From Parabacteroides gordonii MS-1 = DSM 23371 (GTDB taxonomy: Bacteria > Bacteroidota > Bacteroidia > Bacteroidales > Tannerellaceae): 64,000 nucleotides of DNA. Made by a program: the position numbers and the translations under genes. Shown here in pieces: positions 35,024 through 43,492 of this stretch. How positions within the stretch are numbered: position 1 is the stretch's first letter; each line of letters starts with the position of its first letter. The notes under the pieces were generated by a model. The model worked only from the letters and a program-made list of their open reading frames with translations. It was not told the origin of the DNA and did not search any database. The DNA is taken from contig NZ_KQ033919.1 in assembly GCF_000969825.1 (NCBI RefSeq), positions 1,712,173 through 1,776,172 of the forward strand. The letters are read 5' to 3'.

Positions 35024-38000
35024 TTAAAACTTAATATTTGCACCAATCATAAAGGTCATTGCAGCAGGGTAACTGTACGCCCAATTGTTATACTGGGCTG
35101 TTCCACTTCTTTCAGGGTCGTATCCATAGAATCCTTTACTAGTGATCGTTACCAGGTTTTCACCGCTTACGTATACTCTGAATTTATACTTACTGACCAC
35201 ATCGAACGAATAACCGACGGAAAGATTTTTCAGACGGGCATAGCTTGAGTTCGTCAACAGGAAGTCATTCATTTGATACATGGAATAGGCACCACCCCAG
35301 ATTACAGCCGGCCACTTGCCGGGCGTTCCTTCTCCGTTCCAACGGTTTTCATACCACCATCTTCCATAGTTTATACTACCGTCGTTCACCCATTTCTCGT
35401 ATGGCATAAATTGTTTCTTGCCTAAATCGCCCTGCCAGAACATAGAGAAATCGAAGTTCTTATATTGTGCGCCCAACTTGAAACCGAATGTCATTTTAGG
35501 AATTGAATTTCCCAGTATCACACGGTCGTCCGCATCTATTTTATTATCTCCATTCTGATCTTTAAACTTTATCGAGCCGACAATAGCACTACCATAGGCA
35601 GGCGAGTTGTCGATATCTTCCTGACTGGCATATACACCTTCCATTTCCCAACCATAGAATGAGTCGATCGCATAGCCGACCTTGTTGATGTAAGTGTCAC
35701 GGTGGCCACCGTCACGCAGTTCCTCATCCTTACCGTCACTCAGTTGGAGTATCTTGTTACGTACCGTACTGATATTGGCTCCGACATAATAAGTGAAGTC
35801 TTTATTGATTTTATCCTGCCAGTTGATTTCCAGTTCGACACCCCGGTTAGCCACCTTAGCGAAGTTCACGTTAGGGGCTCCCAGGCCAACTGTCCCCGGA
35901 ATAACCTGTTGACGAAGGATACCGGAAGTACGCTTATCGTAATATTCGGCTGAAGCCGTCAGGCGATTATCCAGCAAGCCAACATCTACACCGGCATTTG
36001 TTATAGTGGTCGTTTCCCATTTCAAGTCCTTATTCACCAGGTTGGCAACATAGTAACCCGGAACAATGCTATGATTATAGCCGCCTTGCCCCATCAGCAC
36101 ACTCATATTGCTCAGCGTGGCAATAGTAGGATATCTGCCTGATACGGACTGGTTACCCAACTGTCCCCAGTTCAAACGCAACTTCAGATTAGAGATAGCG
36201 GGAACATTAAAGAACTCTTCCTGGCTGATACGCCATGCACCGGAGAATGAAGGGAAGAAACCCCAGCGGTTGCCGGATGCAAAACGGGAAGAACCGTCGG
36301 CACGAAGATTGAAGGAGAGCAGATAACGGTCGGCAAAGTTATAGTTGATACGTCCGAACCAGGACATCATTGCCAGCTGGCTTTTGGCACCGCTGTTGCG
36401 AGAGTCGGTCGGATTCGTTCCACCGTTCAGTATCTGCATATTCTTGGATTCCGACACATAGTCGTAGGCTTTCCCGTAGATATCATCATCGGTGGTAAGC
36501 TGTTGAGAGAAACCCGCCATACCGTCGATAGAATGTTTGGAAGAGAATGTATGATCGAAATAAAGCAGATAATCCGTCAGCCAGGTAACATTCTTGCCAC
36601 GTGTTTCTTCGTAGCTCGAACGGGTATTTCCATATTTATCGGCAATATTATAAGTCGGGGTAAACGATTTCTTTTCATAATAGTTGAAATCAAGTCCGGC
36701 ATTGATGCGGAAGCGAAGAAAGTCGAATATCTTATATTCGGCATAGATATTACCCAACACCTTATAAGTACGATGATCCGGATTACTCAAATTTGCCATG
36801 TAAACGGGGTTGATACCTGTCTCACCGGGATGTTTGTCATAGCCCGGAGTTATCCCGTCTGCTTCATAAAGCGGAATGGTCGGAGAAACATTATAAGCAT
36901 CACCAGCCGCATTCGATGTTCCATGCTGTAAACTGGTACTCAGATTGATACTGGTACCGAAGGAAAGACGTTCCCCGTATTTGTTATCGTTGTTGATCCT
37001 GAAGTTAGCCTTGTTGTAAGATGTGTTTTCCAGAATACCTTCCTGGTCGACATAACCGCCGGACATATAATAAGAGGAGTTCTGGCTTCCACCCTGGGCG
37101 CTGACATTCACGTTATAGGTCGGAGCGACACTGAACAGTTCCTTCCCCCAGTCGGTTCCTTTTCCGTAAGAAGCAGGATCATTTGTAAAATAGGGGGTGA
37201 TATTACTTCCGCCGATCCAGCGGTTTGCATTGGCTATCGCTTCATTCTGAAGTTCCACGAATTCTGCGGCATTACACATATCCAGATACCGGGTGATGCG
37301 CTGCAAGCCGAAATAACCGTCTACAGAGATACTGCTTTTTTCAGAAACTCCTCTTTTTGTTGTTACCAGGATTACACCATTTGCCGCACGCGAACCGTAG
37401 ATCGCTGCCGAAGCCGCATCTTTCAACACATTGACAGACTCGATATCGGAAGAAGAGATACTTTCCAATCCGCCATCAGCCGGAATACCGTCGATAACGA
37501 CCAGCGGGGCATTATCACCAAACGTACCCATACCTCTGATACGGATATCCGAGCTTGCTCCCGGCTGTCCGTTGCTCTTCGTAATAACAACGCCCGATAA
37601 TTTACCTTGCAAGGCTTGTGATACGGAAGAACTGGATACGTCTTTCAGGTCTTTTGAAGAAACGACAGAGACAGCTCCGGTCAGGTTGGCTTTCTTCTGC
37701 ACGCCATAACCGACTACCACCACCTCTTCCAGATTCTGTGTATCCTCTTTCATCAGGATACGGACTGAACTCTGGTTTTTAACCGGTACTTCCTGTGCCA
37801 TATAACCGATGTAAGTAACCTGAAGGGTTGCATTTGATGCTACATCGAGCGTAAAGCTACCGTCTATATCGGTGATAGTTCCGTTGCTGGTTCCTTTTTC
37901 CATCACGTTCGCACCGATAATGGATTCACCCTGCGGATCGAGCACGACACCGGTTATAGTCTTGCGGTTGGCCTGTTGCATTATCGCTAACATCCGGTCG

Positions 38001-38368
38001 TTATTCTTCATCAGGATAATATTGTTGCTTTTCATCGCATAAACAATATCTGTATTCCGGAAGATTGTGGAAAGTACTTCCTCTACCGTCTTCTCACGGG
38101 CATCGATCGAAACCTTGCGGTTCAGGTCAATATCCCGCTTGTCATAGACGAAATAATAGTCAGTCTGCTTTTCGATATTGGATAGGATCTCCCCGAAAGG
38201 AGTCGACTGTGCTGTTATCGTAACCTTCGCCACCTGGGAAGAAGCTCCGGTAGCAAACAGCCCTGTCACACATAAGAAAAGAGCTAAAAAGGTTAGTTTC
38301 ATAATATTAATTATTCGTTTAATAGGTTTTAACAGGGCATAGCTGTCCCCATCTGAAATATTTTTCAT
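35024..38368 (-). CDS. SusC-like TonB-dependent transducer with STN domain
   Basis: This 1,114-residue protein has a hydrophobic signal (LTFLALFLCVTGLFATGASS), then an STN signalling domain at about 45-125 (IEKQTDYYFVYDKRDI, VEEVLSTIFRNTDIVYAM), a carboxypeptidase-D-like domain (TGVVLDPQGESIIGANVMEK), plug (VSQALQGKLSGVVI, VLKDAASAAIYGSRAANGVI) and a barrel ending in MIGANIKF. The STN domain contacts a FecR-type anti-sigma factor, and the matching FecR and ECF genes lie directly upstream, so ligand uptake would activate this operon. The start could also be the ATG 22 codons further in. The substrate is unknown. Confidence 0.95.
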   Translation of the reverse strand: MKNISDGDSYALLKPIKRIINIMKLTFLALFLCVTGLFATGASSQVAKVTITAQSTPFGEILSNIEKQTDYYFVYDKRDIDLNRKVSIDAREKTVEEVLSTIFRNTDIVYAMKSNNIILMKNNDRMLAIMQQANRKTITGVVLDPQGESIIGANVMEKGTSNGTITDIDGSFTLDVASNATLQVTYIGYMAQEVPVKNQSSVRILMKEDTQNLEEVVVVGYGVQKKANLTGAVSVVSSKDLKDVSSSSVSQALQGKLSGVVITKSNGQPGASSDIRIRGMGTFGDNAPLVVIDGIPADGGLESISSSDIESVNVLKDAASAAIYGSRAANGVILVTTKRGVSEKSSISVDGYFGLQRITRYLDMCNAAEFVELQNEAIANANRWIGGSNITPYFTNDPASYGKGTDWGKELFSVAPTYNVNVSAQGGSQNSSYYMSGGYVDQEGILENTSYNKANFRINNDNKYGERLSFGTSINLSTSLQHGTSNAAGDAYNVSPTIPLYEADGITPGYDKHPGETGINPVYMANLSNPDHRTYKVLGNIYAEYKIFDFLRFRINAGLDFNYYEKKSFTPTYNIADKYGNTRSSYEETRGKNVTWLTDYLLYFDHTFSSKHSIDGMAGFSQQLTTDDDIYGKAYDYVSESKNMQILNGGTNPTDSRNSGAKSQLAMMSWFGRINYNFADRYLLSFNLRADGSSRFASGNRWGFFPSFSGAWRISQEEFFNVPAISNLKLRLNWGQLGNQSVSGRYPTIATLSNMSVLMGQGGYNHSIVPGYYVANLVNKDLKWETTTITNAGVDVGLLDNRLTASAEYYDKRTSGILRQQVIPGTVGLGAPNVNFAKVANRGVELEINWQDKINKDFTYYVGANISTVRNKILQLSDGKDEELRDGGHRDTYINKVGYAIDSFYGWEMEGVYASQEDIDNSPAYGSAIVGSIKFKDQNGDNKIDADDRVILGNSIPKMTFGFKLGAQYKNFDFSMFWQGDLGKKQFMPYEKWVNDGSINYGRWWYENRWNGEGTPGKWPAVIWGGAYSMYQMNDFLLTNSSYARLKNLSVGYSFDVVSKYKFRVYVSGENLVTITSKGFYGYDPERSGTAQYNNWAYSYPAAMTFMIGANIKF

Positions 38369-38527
38369 ACTTTTAAAATCTGTATTAGTTAGTACTAAGT
38401 TTAACGCAATTACACGGTATTAACTTCTTTGCCGGAAGAACGTTGGCGCGTTTTTCCGGTTTTGTGTTTACTGATGGTATCTACTTCATAGGCATTTCTT
38501 TTAAGGTTACTACTATTTGATCTATTA

Positions 38528-39463
38528 CTATTTGATCGTTATCGTATTATTCTCTTCATCCTTTTCGTAGACAAACCGGTCTTTCAGTTGGAATACGTTC
38601 AGGATATGCTCGATGCCTTTCTTTGCCTGGAACTTTCCGGTATATCTCTTTTTCTTGAAAGCTTCGTTCTCTACGGTAATCCGGGTGTCGAAGTATAATT
38701 CCAGCTTTTCAATCATCCGGTCTACGGGTTCATCGTCGAAACAGATCACGCCGTCTTTCCAAAGCAGGTTGTCGAAATGGGAAATCGGGCCTTTCACCAA
38801 CCGGTCATTCTCTACATGAACCTGTGTATTTGGTTCCAGAAGTACTTTCTGGTGTTTCGTTTCCGAATAGACTTCCACCGATCCGTTCAGCAAGGCGACT
38901 TCAAACATCGGGGCTTTGGCATAGGCCATTACATTGAACTCCGTGCCCAATACTTTTATATTATAGGTAGAGGTTTTCACGATAAATGGTTTCTTTTCAT
39001 TCCGGCTCACTGTAAAATAGCCCTCTCCGTTCAATTCCACTTCCCTATCGTCTGAAGAGAAATTGTTCGGGAAAGTGAAGGTCGTACCTGCATTAAGCCA
39101 CACATTGGTTCCATCGGCCAGTGTCAGCTCCACACGTTGGCCAGGCGGTACGGAGATCGTTTGCATGGCTGTCTCCGGCAACTGCCGTTTCAAATCGAAT
39201 ATATACCAGCTCATGCTCAACAGCAGCAGGAAAACGGCTGCGACAGAGGCTATCTTCGTAAACAACGGAAAATTCAGCCTTGTCGTTTTCTTCCGGCCTT
39301 TCATAACGTCGCGTTGTTGCCAGAGAGTGACATTATACAGTTTATGCATCGCCTGAAGCTCCGACATGTTCCTCTTGTCACTCTTCGCCCAGGCCAGCAC
39401 CTGCATTTTCTCTTCTTCTGAAGCCCAACCTGTTATATATTTCTTTATTAGTTCCTGATCCAT
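38528..39463 (-). CDS. FecR-family anti-sigma factor
   Basis: From ATG 39463 the 311-residue protein has a short cytoplasmic anti-sigma region (YITGWASEEEKMQVLAWAKS), one membrane segment near residue 80 (IASVAAVFLLLLSMSWYIF), and the periplasmic FecR domain with the diagnostic stretches PPGQRVELTLADGTNVWLNA and NGEGYFTVS, followed by a DUF4974-type C-terminus (FDDEPVDRMIEKLELYFD). It holds the adjacent sigma factor inactive until the STN-type SusC signals. The stop codon and following bases are duplicated (TACTATTTGATC at 38511 and 38526), a small tandem repeat. An earlier in-frame ATG at 39499 is less likely. Confidence 0.93.
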   Translation of the reverse strand: MDQELIKKYITGWASEEEKMQVLAWAKSDKRNMSELQAMHKLYNVTLWQQRDVMKGRKKTTRLNFPLFTKIASVAAVFLLLLSMSWYIFDLKRQLPETAMQTISVPPGQRVELTLADGTNVWLNAGTTFTFPNNFSSDDREVELNGEGYFTVSRNEKKPFIVKTSTYNIKVLGTEFNVMAYAKAPMFEVALLNGSVEVYSETKHQKVLLEPNTQVHVENDRLVKGPISHFDNLLWKDGVICFDDEPVDRMIEKLELYFDTRITVENEAFKKKRYTGKFQAKKGIEHILNVFQLKDRFVYEKDEENNTITIK

Positions 39464-39541
39464 CTGTTTTGTATAAGATATAATTAGCCTTACAATCATA
39501 TCGACGATTGATAGCCGTGCATCCCTAAATGAAAAGTCATT

Positions 39542-40120
39542 TTATTTGAAAAAAAAGAAGAAATAAAATATCGGGAGATAGTCTTTCAAGCTAACGCGCA
39601 AAGCCTTTAATACTTTCGTTATATGATATTCAATACTTTTTACGCTTAAGCCCAGTTCATCCGCTATTTCCTTATTCGATTTGTTATCAAAGCGGCTCAT
39701 TTCAAAAATAAGTTGAGTCTGTTCGGGGAAAGTGGAGAGGGTGGTACGGATTATTTGCTGGATCTCAGTCGTAAAGACCTCTTCCGGATCGCAAGACTCC
39801 AGCATGGAGATACGCATATCCAGTTCCTCCTGATGGGCGGTCTTCATATGATTGAAAGCTTCTTCCCGGATCACTTCATGTTTCAGATAATCGAGTGCTT
39901 TATTCTTCAGGAGAGTCAGTAGAAAGGCATCGGGGTTGTTTATTCCTCCGCGGCGGAGTTCCGCCCACAGCTTGATAAGTACTTCAGATGTAATATCTTC
40001 CGCTACCATTTCGTTATGTACATACGACATGGTAAAAAGGAAAGATTTCCTGTAAAACCTCTTATACAAGTCCTCGAACTCTATATCTGATCTCCCTTCC
40101 ATACACTTAGTGCTTTTCAT
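39542..40120 (-). CDS. ECF-type RNA polymerase sigma factor
   Basis: This 192-residue protein has the two sigma domains: region 2 with YVHNEMVAEDITSEVLIKLW near residue 35 and region 4 with FEMSRFDNKSNKEIADELGL followed by SVKSIEYHITKVLKALR, a helix-turn-helix. It is of the Bacteroidetes sigma-70 family that pairs with FecR. The gene is followed by fecR (78 bases) and then susC, so it probably drives the transporter operon. A start six codons later is also possible. A -7 box lies 15 bases upstream, which suggests basal expression by the housekeeping sigma factor. Confidence 0.94.
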   Translation of the reverse strand: MKSTKCMEGRSDIEFEDLYKRFYRKSFLFTMSYVHNEMVAEDITSEVLIKLWAELRRGGINNPDAFLLTLLKNKALDYLKHEVIREEAFNHMKTAHQEELDMRISMLESCDPEEVFTTEIQQIIRTTLSTFPEQTQLIFEMSRFDNKSNKEIADELGLSVKSIEYHITKVLKALRVSLKDYLPIFYFFFFFK

Positions 40121-40134
40121 AAAAGTTGCACTGA

Positions 40135-40142
40135 CAAATATA
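40135..40142 (-). promoter_or_regulatory. -7 element of the ECF sigma gene
   Basis: On the minus strand TATATTTG matches TAnnTTTG. A TTG lies 16 bases upstream, shorter than the usual spacing. Confidence 0.45.
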
Positions 40143-40187
40143 ATCTTTTACGTCAGATCAAGAAATTAAAATTCAATGATAAAATAA

Positions 40188-40955
40188 TTACAAACTTAAT
40201 TCAGGAGTTATAACGGTAGAAACTTCTTTAAATGCATAACGTCTTACTTCACCGTCATTCAGTTCGAGGATCAGATGACCGGTCGGCTCTATGCCACGGA
40301 TACGCGCCTGAAAAGTTCCTTGTTCATCCCGGTAAGCATGAAAACCTTTCCCACGATACAAAGCAGCCATATAGTCGTTGCGTATCTCGTCTTCCTGCTC
40401 CCGGATCAAGCCTAGGTAGCGGTTGTAAAGACGTTCGAGGAAGCTGTTCAGTATCTCATCCAGGTCGTACTCCCGGCCTGTGATCTGCGTCAACGAAACG
40501 GGATTAGGGGCATTACTCCGGAATTCCTGCTGGTTTATATTGATACCTATACCGATAACAGAACAGAACAGGGATTGTCCCGTAAGATCGTTCTCTATCA
40601 GCATGCCGCAGATCTTCCGATCTTTCCAGTAGATATCGTTCGGCCATTTAACGGTGATGTCGTCCGTATACTGATCGAGCGTTTCTTTTACGCTCAATGC
40701 GGCGATCTGGGAGATCAGGAACTGGCGGTTGGCCGGCAGAAAGTCAGGATAAAGGATAACGCTGAACATCAGGTTCCTGCCCCCTTCCGACTCCCATGAG
40801 TTACCAACCTGTCCGCGTCCGGCTGTTTGAAAGTCGGTAACCACGACGCTTCCTTCCGGCAATTGTTCCTTACCTACCAATCCACGGAGATAATTGTTGG
40901 TAGAGGTCGTTTCCTTCAAACGGATGAAGCGCGGCATTTCATTCTCTTCACTCAT
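40188..40955 (-). CDS. birA: Biotin-[acetyl-CoA-carboxylase] ligase
   Basis: The 255-residue enzyme attaches biotin to carboxylase subunits. Visible motifs are TTSTNNYLRGL near residue 16, the biotinyl-AMP loop in TAGRGQVGNSWES near 45, VKWPNDIYWKDRKICGML near 100 (catalytic Lys and Asn), and GIGININQ near 136. There is no N-terminal DNA-binding domain, so it is a monofunctional ligase and not a repressor. Its first codons overlap the end of the MmcQ/YjbR gene by eight bases, which indicates an operon with the YraN gene. Confidence 0.94.
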   Translation of the reverse strand: MSEENEMPRFIRLKETTSTNNYLRGLVGKEQLPEGSVVVTDFQTAGRGQVGNSWESEGGRNLMFSVILYPDFLPANRQFLISQIAALSVKETLDQYTDDITVKWPNDIYWKDRKICGMLIENDLTGQSLFCSVIGIGININQQEFRSNAPNPVSLTQITGREYDLDEILNSFLERLYNRYLGLIREQEDEIRNDYMAALYRGKGFHAYRDEQGTFQARIRGIEPTGHLILELNDGEVRRYAFKEVSTVITPELSL

Positions 40956-41301
40956 CGTATGCTTCTCTTATCTTTTTAGGCAATTTGGCTATTACTTCAC
41001 GGTAGGAATGACGGATCCAGTGACGGATGTCGTCATCGGACAAATCGCGTTCGAGATAGACGCCGTTCCAGTATTTCTTATTGAAATGATAAGCCGGTTC
41101 CACCGCCCTGTAACGTTCTCGTAAGTCTTCCGTATAGTCGGGATTGCATTTCAGGGCAATATATGGCTCTTCGGCATCCAAGGCCAGAAGAGCGAACATT
41201 TTATTCTCAACCTTAAAGACCAGGGAGACCTCATCGAAAGGGAAACACTCAGTCGTATTCTTCAGCGATAAACAATATTCGCGGGCTTCTTCTATATTCA
41301 T
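40948..41301 (-). CDS. MmcQ/YjbR-family protein
   Basis: This 117-residue protein has the family signature: N-terminal LSLKNTTECFPFDEVSLVFKV, central MFALLALDAEEPYIALKCNPD, and C-terminal YHFNKKYWNGVYLERDLSDD. It adopts the double-wing CyaY-like fold linked with DNA binding, but its role is not established. It lies 17 bases after the YraN gene and overlaps birA, so the three are likely cotranscribed. Confidence 0.9.
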   Translation of the reverse strand: MNIEEAREYCLSLKNTTECFPFDEVSLVFKVENKMFALLALDAEEPYIALKCNPDYTEDLRERYRAVEPAYHFNKKYWNGVYLERDLSDDDIRHWIRHSYREVIAKLPKKIREAYDE

Positions 41302-41318
41302 ACTATTCTCTGTTTTAT

Positions 41319-41684
41319 TTATCTGCAGGGAGCGTAAAAGGCATCGTCCAGATGTTCGATCTTATAGCCGTCACCGCTCTTTATCAGTGTTATAATATCG
41401 AAGCGAACCGGACAATCCAGATTGAAATAACGGACGTACGCATCCGCAGCAGCTACGATCCGCCTTATCTTCTTATTGTCGACAGCTTCTTCGGGAGAGA
41501 CAAGGAAATCCTCGGAACGTGTTTTCACCTCGACGACTATTATTTCGTTGTCTTTCAGGGCAACAATATCCAATTCGTAGTGATGCCAGTGCCAGTTCGA
41601 ATGTAGAACCGTATAGCCCTGACGAATCAAAAAGTCGCGGGCTGCGGCCTCTCCGTCTCTACCTAATTTGTTTCCTTCAGCCAT
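41319..41684 (-). CDS. YraN-family (UPF0102) putative endonuclease
   Basis: From ATG 41684 the 121-residue product has the restriction-endonuclease-like fold of YraN: LGRDGEAAARDFLIRQGY near the start, then ELDIVALKDNEIIVVEVKTR, which carries the Asp and Glu-x-Lys active-site residues. The cellular role is not known; Holliday-junction or uptake-related functions have been suggested for relatives. A -7 box at 41699-41706 lies just upstream, so the longer start at 41735 would be upstream of the transcript and is rejected. Confidence 0.9.
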   Translation of the reverse strand: MAEGNKLGRDGEAAARDFLIRQGYTVLHSNWHWHHYELDIVALKDNEIIVVEVKTRSEDFLVSPEEAVDNKKIRRIVAAADAYVRYFNLDCPVRFDIITLIKSGDGYKIEHLDDAFYAPCR

Positions 41685-41698
41685 CTTATTAATTTGCA

Positions 41699-41746
41699 CA
41701 AATATACTGTTTTTCTTTTTTATTTGCGCTTTCACTTGTACATTTG
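41699..41746. promoter_or_regulatory. Divergent promoters for the yraN operon and the small gene/tadA
   Basis: TATATTTG occurs on the minus strand at 41706-41699, about seven bases ahead of the yraN start. On the plus strand TACATTTG at 41739-41746 ends six bases before ATG 41753, so that transcript would have almost no leader. No good -33 boxes are seen. Confidence 0.5.
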
Positions 41747-41752
41747 CACATT

Positions 41753-41980
41753 ATGGTACAGAAACGGAAATATTCAGCTCCACAACCCAACCGTCCACGG
41801 GTACATAAGGTTACTTTTATGCTCAACGAAGAGGAGCAGAAGGCTGTCGACCGCTATCTGGCCAGATACAGCATAGAAAACAAATCCCGATGGTACCGGG
41901 AAACCATTCTTTCACACATACTCAAGACGCTTGAAGAGGATTATCCGACCCTTTTCAAGGAAAACGAAATGAGACGATGA
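41753..41980 (+). CDS. Small ribbon-helix-helix-like protein
   Basis: The product from ATG 41753 is 75 residues and very basic at the start (VQKRKYSAPQPNRPRVHK). Residues 22-58 read as one strand and two helices (VTFMLNEEEQKAVDRYL, then NKSRWYRETILSHIL), which resembles a ribbon-helix-helix DNA-binding fold. That is an inference; no family was recognised with certainty. Its stop overlaps the tadA start (ATGA), so translation is coupled. An ATG at 41744 is inside the -7 box. Confidence 0.65.
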   Translation: MVQKRKYSAPQPNRPRVHKVTFMLNEEEQKAVDRYLARYSIENKSRWYRETILSHILKTLEEDYPTLFKENEMRR

Positions 41981-42417
41981 ATCCATTTAACGACGAATAT
42001 TTTATGAAGCAGGCCCTCGTGGAAGCACGTGCCGCCGCAGCTGAAGGAGAAGTGCCCGTCGGGGCTGTAGTTGTCTGCAACAATCAGATCATTGCCCGTG
42101 CCCATAACCAGACGGAACGGTTGAACGATCCGACGGCACATGCGGAAATGCTGGCTATCACAGCGGCTGTTGGTGTATTGGGGGCTAAATATCTGACCGG
42201 ATGCAGTTTGTATGTTACGGTAGAACCTTGCATTATGTGTGCCGGAGCGATCGGATGGTCGCAACTAAGTACGATCGTGTTCGGTGCAAGCGACGAGAAA
42301 AGAGGATATCGGGAATATGCTCCGAAAGCTTTTCACCCGAAGGCTGTTGTAAAAAGAGGTGTAATGGAGAAAGAGTGTGCGGAAGAGATGCAGAAATTCT
42401 TCCGGCAACGCCGGTAA
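41977..42417 (+). CDS. tadA: tRNA-specific adenosine deaminase-type nucleoside deaminase
   Basis: The 146-residue zinc deaminase has the two catalytic motifs: DPTAHAEMLAI near residue 50 (His ligand and Glu proton shuttle) and PCIMCAGAIGWSQL near residue 84 (two Cys ligands). TadA converts A34 to inosine in tRNA-Arg. Length and the N-terminal AEGEVPVGAVVV fit TadA well, though guanine deaminase-like relatives share these motifs. It is translationally coupled to the small gene upstream. Confidence 0.9.
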   Translation: MNPFNDEYFMKQALVEARAAAAEGEVPVGAVVVCNNQIIARAHNQTERLNDPTAHAEMLAITAAVGVLGAKYLTGCSLYVTVEPCIMCAGAIGWSQLSTIVFGASDEKRGYREYAPKAFHPKAVVKRGVMEKECAEEMQKFFRQRR

Positions 42418-42436
42418 CGGGCGATCTGCTCGCCCG
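42418..42436. terminator. Hairpin between convergent genes
   Basis: CGGGCGA at 42418-42424 pairs perfectly with TCGCCCG at 42430-42436 around a five-base loop. It begins one base after tadA and sits before the convergent DUF4834 gene, so it can serve both directions. Confidence 0.65.
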
Positions 42437-42450
42437 ATTGCGTCTGCTGC

Positions 42451-42720
42451 TTACTTTACTTCTTCGAAGTCAACATATTCACCTTCGTCTTTTGCGAAGA
42501 TCTTCTTACGGTTGGCAGTTGCATAATCTTCCTCATTGGTATCATGCGACGACTGCTGTCCGCCAGCGTAACTGCTTGTCTGACGACGTTGTTCTCCCTT
42601 CTTTCCGTTACTGCTACCGCTACCGAACAACATATTCTTAAATGTGCGCAGGATAGAGAAACCCATCAGAAAAACTAACAGGATAAAGAAGAAAAACATT
42701 ACAAACAAAAACTTAAACAT
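42451..42720 (-). CDS. DUF4834-family small membrane protein
   Basis: This 89-residue protein starts with a strongly hydrophobic helix (FLFVMFFFFILLVFLMGFSI) followed by a Ser/Gly/Gln-rich, mostly disordered tail and the conserved end KKIFAKDEGEYVDFEEVK. The pattern fits DUF4834, found in Bacteroidetes next to pssA. The function is unknown. It is 54 bases after the pssA stop and probably belongs to the same transcript. Confidence 0.8.
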   Translation of the reverse strand: MFKFLFVMFFFFILLVFLMGFSILRTFKNMLFGSGSSNGKKGEQRRQTSSYAGGQQSSHDTNEEDYATANRKKIFAKDEGEYVDFEEVK

Positions 42721-42774
42721 AATATTCGTTACTTAGTTGGTTTAAAAGAGAAACACATAGACCAAACCTCTTGT

Positions 42775-43470
42775 TTAGTGTCTTTTGTTAAAAATAGACA
42801 AGAGGATATAGAGAAGAATAGTTCCGGCTATACCAAGCATACCGAAGAAAGCGACGAACAAGACTGCACAAACGACTAATATATAGCGCCTTTCATTGCC
42901 TTTCCAGCCAACCGACTTGATCTTTAGCGAGAACATGGGAATCTCAGACACAAGTAATAAAGAGGTAGCCAACGCTACCACCAGCGTAACCACGATAAAC
43001 AAGACATTATTAGCCTGGCTCAACGGAGCTAAAGAGTATCCGGCCGAAGCCCAGAACAGGGCGTGTGCCGGAACAGGCATACCGATGAAAGAGGTCGTCT
43101 GACGTTCGTCGATATTAAACTTCGCCAGCCGCAAACCGGAAAAAGTAGGGATCACAAAGGCCAGATAAGGAATATAACGACCTATTTCCCCTAAAGGAAG
43201 ACTGGCCTGGCTCAGCATCCAGAACACGATCATACCGGGTGCAACACCAAAACTAACCATATCCGAAAGCGAATCCAGCTCTTTCCCCATCGGAGAGTAT
43301 GCTTTCAGCAAACGGGCGGCAAAGCCGTCCAGAAAATCGAAAACAGCAGCAATAATGATCCATATAGCTGCCCATAACAAATTTCCCTGCAACGCCACTA
43401 CAGTAGCTATGCAACCGGATATAAGACTCAGGCAAGTAATTGAATTAGGGATATGTTTTCTGATATTCAT
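42775..43470 (-). CDS. pssA: CDP-diacylglycerol-serine O-phosphatidyltransferase
   Basis: PssA makes phosphatidylserine from CDP-diacylglycerol and serine in the inner membrane. The 231-residue protein has several membrane helices and the CDP-alcohol phosphotransferase motif DGFAARLLKAYSPMGKELDS followed by LSD, with all required Asp and Gly residues. It follows psd by 22 bases, so the two steps of phosphatidylethanolamine synthesis are encoded together in reverse biochemical order. Confidence 0.95.
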   Translation of the reverse strand: MNIRKHIPNSITCLSLISGCIATVVALQGNLLWAAIWIIIAAVFDFLDGFAARLLKAYSPMGKELDSLSDMVSFGVAPGMIVFWMLSQASLPLGEIGRYIPYLAFVIPTFSGLRLAKFNIDERQTTSFIGMPVPAHALFWASAGYSLAPLSQANNVLFIVVTLVVALATSLLLVSEIPMFSLKIKSVGWKGNERRYILVVCAVLFVAFFGMLGIAGTILLYILLSIFNKRH

Positions 43471-43492
43471 TGTTTCGTATATTTTCCGGGTC

